From the NCBI GenBank assembly GCA_027257055.1, contig JAPVLO010000073.1:2914001-2978000 (forward strand): a stretch of DNA of 64,000 nucleotides. Reading direction: 5' to 3'. The notes under the pieces were generated by a model. The model saw nothing but the letters and a program-made list of their open reading frames with translations, made no database searches and was not told where the DNA came from. The translations under genes were made by a program, and so were the position numbers. This document shows, one piece after another, positions 56,301 through 64,000 of the stretch (the first letter of the stretch is position 1; the number at the start of each line of letters is the position of its first letter). The DNA comes from Cephalopachus bancanus (taxonomy: Eukaryota > Chordata > Mammalia > Primates > Tarsiidae).

Positions 56301-59300
56301 TGTCTTGTAGCTGGGACTTTATTTTGGTGATATGGATCCTTCTGCTGAAGCTAGGGTTTTGGTGGTCTTGCCATTACAGCTCTCTTAGGCTTGACATTAG
56401 GATGTTTTCTTGTAATCTTTCTGTTTTCTTAATATGCACATGTAGAGTTGTAAATTTCCCTCTTGTTACAGCTTTTCATGGCATCCCAGAGATTCTGGTA
56501 AGATGTATATTTGTTTAATTTGTTCCTAGGAATCTTTTAATTTCTGTCTTGATTTCCATGGTGACCCAGGAGTCATTCAGTAGTATGTTATTTAGTGTCA
56601 ATGTCTTTGTGTGTTTTAGGGGGGGATCTTGTTGGCAGTGATATTTATTTTTATTCCATTGTGGTCTGAGAAGATGCATGGTATTATCTCAATCTTGTGG
56701 AATTTGTTTGTGCTTGATTTATGGCTGAGGATGTGGTTGACCTTGAAGTATGTTCTAGTAGTGAAATAGAAAGTATAATCTGTGATTGTTGGGTGGAATG
56801 TTCTGTGGGCATCTATTAAGTCCATTTGATCAAGCATCAAGTTGACATTCTGGATCTCCTTATTGATTTTTTACCTCAGTGATCTATCTAGCATTGTTAA
56901 TGGGGTATTTAAGTCCCCAGTTATGACTGTGTTCAAGTCAATATCTTCTTTTACTTTACTTAGTAGATGCTTTATAAAAATCTTGATGCTCCTGTGTTAG
57001 GTGCATATATGTTTTAGGATGGCTATTTCTTGCTGATGGATTGAAACTTTTGTCATTAGGTAGTAACCTTCTGTATCCTTTTTAATTTTTGATAGCTTGT
57101 AGGCTTTGTCTGATATTAGAATCATAATTTCTGCCCTTTTTTTTGGTTTTCCATTTGCCTGAAAGTTCATATTCCATCTTTTAACTTTGAATCTGTGGGT
57201 ATTCTTTGTAGTGAGATGTGATTCCTGAAGGCAGGGTAATTTTAGGTCATTCATTTTTTTTTTAAAATACAGTTTGCCATTCTACGTCTTCTCAGTGTGC
57301 ATTTAGTCCATTTATGCTCAGGCTTATTATTTAGATATGAGAGTTTATCCCTGTCATATGGCTCTTATAAGGCTGTTTTGTTTTCTTTTGATCTTTGCAT
57401 CAATATATGTGTGTGTTTTCATTTTTGCAGGTGCGTTGTATACCCTGTTTGCTCTGTGTTCACCTGTACTCTTGTGAAGTGCATGGCCATTCTATTTTTT
57501 TCTCCTTCTGTGCTCAATACTTTCTTAAGCATATTCTGTAAAGCTGGTCTGGAAGCAGCATATTTTATTAGGGAATTGATACCTGGGAAGAATTTTAATT
57601 CTCTGTCACTGATAAAGCTTAGCTTGGCTGGGTAGAAAATACTTGGTTAAAATTTTTTGAGAATATTAAAGATTAGAACCTAGTCCTTTCTGGCTTGTGG
57701 TGTTTCTGTAGATTATACTCTGGAATCATTCTGACTGGTCTTCTCTGGTAGGTAGTTTGAACTTTTTCTCTTGCTGCCTTTAGGATTTTTTTTATACCTA
57801 CTTTGTGTAGGTGAATTACTATCTGTTTAGGGGTTGGTCTTCCATAAGGTGTCGGGCAGGGGTTATCTGAATCTCTTTTTCTTGTATAGTTACCTCTCTG
57901 ACAATATGAGGAAAGTTTTCTTGGATGACCTCATGAGTCTGGAGGTTACCAGCATTTTTTAGTTGTTGTTGGTTTTTCCTCATTTGTGGCAGTCCTTGTC
58001 TTTCCCTTTAATTCTGTTGCTCAGTGAGAAACATAGAAACAATCACTTCTGTTGTTTACTCTACCTCCTATCCTTCCCTGAGCTGAGCTTTTGGATTTGT
58101 TCATTTTTGAAATAGGGCTTTGGGTGGGGCCCCATGCTATCTCTTAACAATTTTGAGCATTAACTAAGGGGGGAGTTTTATGGATAGCAAGGAATCAGAA
58201 ACTACTCATGGGTCCCAGTGCTTGCATTCTGGAGAATGGGTCACCTGAGTCACACCCTGCATTACCATATAATATAATATGTACTTTTGTAGCCCCTGAG
58301 TCCAAGATATAGTATAAGAAAGTAAAAGAAAGAAAAGGAGAAAGAAAAAAGAGAGGAAAAAAGAAGAAACAATAACAAAAAAACCCCAACAGTAACTATA
58401 AAACAAACCCATACTGACAGGCTACTACAAATATGCTGTATCTTGTTGGGGGAGGGAGCTCCCCCTTGTGGCAGGTTCTGTGAGTTTGGGTATCTTTTTT
58501 GCTGTTGAAACTTGAGATGTTAAATTCTTTGTCCTCTGCTGTGTGTAATTGATGGCCAGCTCAGGGAGGCTGAGGGGGAGGTGACTTGATTCAGCATTTC
58601 TGGACTCTTTCTCCTTCCTTTCCTCTCCCAACACAGTTCCCACAGCATACAAATCACAAGGGAATGTGGTGCCCAGTCTCTACCCTGCCCTCCTGGTATC
58701 TTTCATGGGTTGCTGGGTGTAGGGAGCCAGTTAGGCACTAACCAAGTTCCTTCTCTAGTCAGAGCCACAGTATGCACCTATCTCCCATCAGCTGGCTCGG
58801 TGCAGGGAATGGATCATCTGGGGCTCTGTACCCGGCTGTGACTCTCCAGGGCTTGTGCGCATGGGGAGATCCTCTCTGGGTTCATGAGGAGCAGACTCAA
58901 AGTAAGGCAGAGTGCACCTACCCCTTGGTCTTAAGGCATGCTCTGCTGCTCTGAAGAGGCCACTCTGGAACACTTCTCTGATTGGACTTTATGCTGGTTG
59001 TTCAGTATCTGACCAAATTGCTGTTCCAGCCACACATGGTGTTAGGGAAGACAGCTCCTTTCCCAGCAAATACCACAGTCTCTGGATTGCAAATCCTGAT
59101 GGTGGGGCCTTGCAGTTTAGCCTGGTGTGGTAAGTGGTGGTGGAAGTCCAAGTGCTGGGCAACCATCACTCTCTGCTGCTCCCGCTCCAGGAGGATCTTC
59201 CTATTTTTGGAAAATGGTGCTGGACTGTGTGCTCTAGGGAAGGTCAGTGTCTGAGTGGCAATGATGGTGGTCATGCTGCTCCTGAGTCCCCTCTCAGTCA

Positions 59301-59424
59301 GACACTCATGCACCCAATTACACTGCCATCCATATATTTTCTCATCCTTGCACACCCACTCACACAGACATTCATGCACTCACACCAGTTCCACCACCAT
59401 CTCCCCCCTCATTCCACTTTATAG
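53340..59424 (-). mobile_element. Near-full-length dead L1, minus strand
   Basis: About 6.1 kb. From right to left: a GC-richer presumed 5' UTR (58160-59424), a presumed ORF1/inter-ORF zone (57270-58160, containing GATAAAGCTTAGCTTGGCTG), ORF2, and a 3' UTR at 53340-53560. Minus-strand ORF2 pieces are clear: N-terminal endonuclease segments at 56997-57254 (LQESHLTTKNTHRFKVKRW) and 56616-56840 (IPCIFSDHNGIKINI); reverse transcriptase at 55653-56177 and 55215-55478 ([15 protein letters not shown]); C-terminal part at 54715-54975 (DLIDAHRT-type and HVNGLEESVLLRYP segments). Stops and frameshifts separate them, and the reverse-transcriptase catalytic loop reads FPDD where L1 normally has FADD. Dead. 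Only a weak ACTTTATA match (53317, 59416) could be a target-site duplication. Confidence 0.85.
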
Positions 59425-60079
59425 TGTTTTAAAAGGTGTAGATTTGAGAAAATGAGAGTGCATCATAACTGGATGCTAAAAATGGTCAGATATCTCGGTA
59501 GATTAAAATTACCCTGGACCAGTAATTTGAGGTCAATTTCTAAAGATATTTAAAAATTAATTAGTAGAAAGATTAATTGTAGTTGGCAAAAGACCATTTA
59601 GGAAGTTTCTGTAATTTTTCAGAAAAGAAACCATGAATCTATCAACTAAGGCGGGGGCATTGGGAAGAATAAAAGTGGGAAGACTTTAAAACTACTGATT
59701 AACATATTGCTGGTGTAGGATTAGCCATTAATTATAACCTCTCTGGAAAAGGAGCAGTGCTAACTAAACCTCTACTTGAATAAATCATGTCAATCCAAAA
59801 TTATAGTTTAAATTGTGACAGCAGATGATTGCATGTTGATTAATGGTGGTCTATAAGCCTGAAGGTTCTATGAAGATTTCAGAGGCTATACTCTGAATAT
59901 CTTCTTTTCAATATTTTTATCATCAGGTGAAGAGGAAATGTGTATAAATATATACATAGGATTAGTCAAACTCTTCATTTCTTATTGAGTCAATTCTGGT
60001 GAAATATTTATAAATTTATAAATTTTGTTTTCAAAATCATAACCATTTAAAGATTGATAATACTCTCTCATTATCTTTT
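59425..60079. other. Unassigned DNA
   Basis: AT-rich; nothing recognised. Confidence 0.45.
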
Positions 60080-60500
60080 TAGTCTCTTCTTTATGTGTGG
60101 TTATGTCTCTCTTTTAGTTCATTATATTGTTAATGTCTTCTCTAATTGATTTTTCTAATCAATTTTGCCAAAGACCTGGGGTTTTTTGGGCTTTATTTTC
60201 CTTCCTTGAAGAATGAATTTCAATCTTGTTGATTGTCTTTAGAGTCCCTCTGGTTTCTATTTTATTGAATCTGCAAAATAATCACTCTTTCTATATATGG
60301 TAGCTCAGCATGTTGGCCAAAAATTAAAGTTCAAGGAAGTGTAAAGTTAACAAACCATAAATTTAACAAATCTTAAAGAATTGTATTTACTATTTTTTCT
60401 ATTATATTTATTATTTTTTCTATTTTCTTCAACTTTTCTTCTTATGTCTATTATTTACTTTTGCTCAGGATTTGTATTTATTTTCACTATTTCAGTGTGT
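60080..60500 (-). mobile_element. Possible old L1 ORF2 fragment, minus strand
   Basis: TTTCTATTTTATTGAATCTGC and a T-rich run of TTATTTACTTTTGCTCAGG resemble a degraded reverse-oriented L1 ORF2 segment. Weak. Confidence 0.35.
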
Positions 60501-61522
60501 TCAGATTTAGCATACTCTATTTTTGAAAATATTCTTAGAAAATACTGTATAAATGTTGTGAAAATGATAGAAAACTGATGTTTGCTAAACAGCCTGCATG
60601 AAATTAAATAACTAAATATTTCTCATAGAATTTCTGCAGTTGACTTCTGGACTTGGTATGTACTTTTTGTCTTTTACTTTTGAATTTATTATTTATTATT
60701 AAGATTTATGATGACAAAGCATTATTTTCTGGTATTGTTAAAATAATCATTAAAATTTTATTTCATAGATAATCTTCATATATACAAATAAACTGTTCTC
60801 TCATTTTGTTCATTATTTGAAAATTCTTCAGTCAAGTTATTTAAAAAAATTACAGTTGTAATGCATTCTACATGTTTGGAATCAAATTTCAGCATCAGAG
60901 ACTCAGCTTAATTATTTCTTAGACATAAATTTATATTTTACATCTTTTATTCTTCTCATTTACTTACATATTCACACTATAAACTCACAATTTACTTTTC
61001 TACACTTGTCAGTTTCTCAAGTCAGACTCTCTGAATGTTGACTTTTAGGTTGCACTTAACATAATATTCTATTGCCAGGCTTAGCAACATTGATAAAGTT
61101 GTTTGCCCAGGTTCAGTGAGAGCTAATAGGGAAAAAAAAAATCTTGTTATATAATGTAAGGTAAGTGATAATTCCAAGTATACCACCCCCTCAACAATAT
61201 ATAAAAGAAATTGCTTCATTGTTGCTTTAAATTCTTATTTCATGTTTCAACATTCCCTGAAATTTCACCAATTAAACTTTCATTTAAGATAAACCAAGTA
61301 TTCCCTTTCAAAACAAAAAACACATTTAAATGGTGGACATTTATATATGTTTATTTCTTTTTTAAGTGTCATAGATTCAGTGAAGGGACAGAGTAGGACT
61401 TTTGGCAGAAGAAAATAAAAAATTTTAGGTTAAGATTTTCAGGGAAGAATAGGTTTAGATGACATGCACCAGCACTTAGGGTTAGGAATGAGATGACAAT
61501 TCCCTCTTTTATGTCCTCCATC
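60501..61522. other. Unassigned AT-rich DNA
   Basis: No repeat or gene recognised. Confidence 0.45.
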
Positions 61523-61534
61523 AGGAAATTTATT

Positions 61535-62317
61535 TTTTAACTAAAAAAATTTTATTTTAAAGATGTGGAATACAATTCAGGGTTAGGTATACAAATATTC
61601 ATTATGCAGTTACCCTTGTTGATGAGGTGTGCCCTCCCCAGCAGTTTCCCACTACTCCATCAACCTCTGGGGAGAGGAGAACTTATTCAGTAAATAGTGC
61701 TGGGAAAATTGGCTGACCACATGCAGAAGATTAAAACAATACCTCTACTAATCATTATACACAAAAATTAAGCTCTAAATGGAGGCTTTGTCAAAGATGA
61801 GTTGGTTGAGAATTTGAGATTTTGCTTCTGGAATTTCTATCCTCTTCCATTGTACTATATGCCTGTTCTTGTAGCAATACCAGGTTGTTTTGATTATTGT
61901 AGCTTTATAATAAAGTTTAAAGTCCGGGAGTGTGACACCTCCTACTTTATTTATTTATTTATTTTTACTGAGGATTGTTTTGGCTTTCGTGGTCGTTTAT
62001 GTTTTCATATGAATTCCTGTATTGTTATTTCCAGGTCTGAGAAGAATGCTGCTGGTAGTTTAATAGGTATTGTGCTAAATCTGTAGATTGTCTTTCATAG
62101 GATGGAAAACTTAACAATGTTGATTCTTCCAATCGATGAACATGGAATAGTTTCCATTTGTTTGTGTCATCTCTGATTTCTTTGAGCAGTGTTTCGGTAG
62201 TTTTCATTGTAAAGGTCTTTCAATATCTGGTTAGGAAGATGCCGAGGTATTTCTCTTTTTTTGGTTGCTATTGTGAATGGGATTGTGTTTTTCTGGGTTT
62301 CTGTGTGTTTTTTTATG
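61535..62317 (-). mobile_element. L1 copy with internal inversion, minus strand
   Basis: Left end: A/T-rich tail and the lineage-specific L1 3' UTR in minus orientation (61549-61655, AAAGATGTGGAATACAATTC). Middle: 61660-61780 in plus orientation, the ORF2 segment containing AAATAGTGCTGGGAAAATTGG. Right: 61785-62317 in minus orientation, an adjoining ORF2 segment with TTGGCTTTCGTGGTC and the frames at 62025-62207 (VHRLEESTLLSFPSYERQ) and 62167-62385. AGGAAATTTA(T/A)TT flanks the whole unit at 61523 and 62318, a candidate target-site duplication. Confidence 0.8.
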
Positions 62318-62327
62318 AGGAAATTTA

Positions 62328-64000
62328 ATTCATCAAGGAGAAATTTGAAAACACTGAAAGCTGTTAGGTTTATTACCAAACCCATTTTTAAGTCAAAGAG
62401 AAATGCTAATGAGTGGGAGAAAGACTTTAGTCAAGGATATCATTTATTATGACCGAAAATGGGTTAAGTAAGAGTGAATTTGAATCATTACAATTAGCAC
62501 ATAGTAAATCTCAATAAATATTTGCTAAATTAATAAATAAATGTATGCTCAAAGAGGGTTGAAATAGGTGTCAAAGCAGTTGAGACTGGGCGATGTGCCA
62601 CTGATTAATCTGTATGACACAGAAAATTGCTCTGTGAACCTGGTCTAATCAATACAAAATAAAGACCAGTAGAGATGAATGCTTGTAGTCATGGCTATCC
62701 AGAATACTTAGTTGGCTGAGTGGAGATTTTTCTATATTTTTCTTGTCTTCACCTTCACTTTCTTGTTGCACCTTCTCTTTCAAAATACAGAGCCAAGAAT
62801 GGTCAACATCTCACTGGAGGTACAATTGTGATTACACTGAAATCAGATGCATTCCGGATATTCTCAAATTAGTACTTAAAATAATATATTCACCTGCTTT
62901 AAACATCAAAATGTTCATGAATATTAAGTCTTGCCTAAACATCTGAAATGAGTAAATTAAAGTTTGTGGAAAATTAAAGGACTCCTGAGTAACGTAAACT
63001 ATAAAAGATAAAGAGCTTTTTCAGGAACCAGCTCTATAGGCTATTGCCTTGTACTTCTGGCCTAGAAGGGTTATCACAGGGGTCCTTCTCAGTCTCCCTT
63101 TTATGAGATGCTACATGCAATAGTTGAAACCTAAAAAATGACAATAGACAATTCAGAATGTAAACGTTTCCTTAGAATGCATTTTTTCATTTTACAAAAA
63201 CTGATCTGATAGTTTATATCATTTTATTTTTTTACCTTAAATACAAATATTTCTTAAGTGAGAGAGTGATTAAGCTTCCAATATTTTACTTGAAATTGTT
63301 ACTTGGCCAAGACAAAGTATGGCCTTCCACATAAACTGTATTTTGACATTAATAGGTCATATATTTCCACTGTGCATACTGTACCTAGGGAATATTTAAG
63401 CCTTTTGTGAATTACATTGTCTTCTTGAGACCATTAGGGCACCATTCAACTCACTGAAATGGTGATTTTTGCAATTGACATGATCTATGTTTTATAATTA
63501 GGTCCAGAGATTTAAAATAAATTGTAAATGTATTTTTTTAGACATCATACAAAACAATCACAATTTGGATAAATTGCCTCATCTGCATTAGTTTAATTAT
63601 TTCCCAGTTAAGTTCAAAACTCGCAAAAAATTTTTACACTTTTCTAGGCTCATTGCAATGAAGAGAAAAAAATTTTATTCCCAAATGTAATTTAATATTT
63701 TAAAATTAGAAGTGATATTGCTCTTCAGATTTATCTCATACACACATTCCCTGATAGTTTTAAAAAACATGACCCCCATTTCATCTCCACTAACCTATAA
63801 TTATCAACTGAAAAAAATCTTATTTTCTCATATATTAAATGATTGATCTCTTAGGGATGAACTTACATTAACCTAGATCAAAAGAAACATGTAAATTATA
63901 TTAATTTCCAGTGAGAAATGCAACTACCAAGGGTACTACACATGTATGTCCTCTGACGACTACATTTGATCTTTATAGATTAGCTTTTTCATGGGCCTAG
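62328..64000. other. Unassigned AT-rich DNA
   Basis: Only a short L2-end-like GCACATAGTAAATCTCAATA with AATATTTGCTAAATTAATA near 62500. No gene recognised; the window ends in unassigned sequence. Confidence 0.4.

Noticed and set aside
59002..59424. Cluster of overlapping open frames up to 125 codons
   Set aside because: Lies in the presumed 5' UTR of the large L1; GC-richer composition explains the fewer stops.

Overview
The window looks like a gene-poor, AT-rich stretch of a primate nuclear genome. I found no intact protein gene, rRNA, CRISPR array or prokaryotic feature. Nearly everything recognisable is interspersed repeat: 12 dimeric Alu elements, several LINE-1 (L1) copies of different ages, old L2 and L3/CR1 and MIR fragments, two solo MLT1-type (ERVL-MaLR) LTRs, one Tigger-type DNA transposon derivative and simple repeats. 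The open frames in the window are chance frames, Alu antisense frames, or remains of L1 ORF2.

Organism. Dimeric Alus identify a primate. Four copies are close to classic AluJ and none looks like AluS or AluY, which argues against monkeys, apes or human. The other eight belong to a lineage-specific family: the left arm reads GGCTCAGCCTGTAAT (two bases shorter than the classic form), followed by CGCGCCTTTGG in most copies, CAATAAATC before the second arm, and a GACTCCAACTC end. They lack the right-arm signature GCTAGGCTGACGCC that I associate with lemur and galago Alus. With an L1 3' UTR unlike the human one, the best fit is a tarsier. A strepsirrhine is the alternative; this is inference.

Layout. 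1-490 is an L1 3' UTR (minus strand) split by a tRNA-Phe 5'-half retropseudogene with a perfect 15-bp target-site duplication. 1.9-5.5 kb holds old L1, a small younger L1 3' end, an AluJ and an L2-like piece. 7.4-8.9 kb looks non-repetitive and carries a CTCF-like core and a 23-bp palindrome with GATA and SOX/TCF-type half-sites. 8.9-10.3 kb is old L1 with an AluJ. 13.1-17.1 kb holds L2, L3, MIR, two MLT1 LTRs, a tiny L1 and an Alu. 19.2-19.4 kb has a possible spliced exon. 20-27.8 kb holds Alus, MIR, L2 and an L1 with one evident frameshift. 31.4-33.8 kb is L1 interrupted by an Alu and a Tigger derivative. 35.6-41 kb has four Alus. 41-48 kb is mostly unassigned with L2. 48.4-50.7 kb is an L1 and 51 kb an Alu. 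53.3-59.4 kb is a nearly full-length dead L1. 61.5-62.3 kb is an L1 copy with an internal inversion.

There is no operon-like cooperation here. The interest lies in the insertion history and in a few candidate cis-elements. Repeat boundaries and family names come from recognition by eye and are approximate unless a target-site duplication fixes them.
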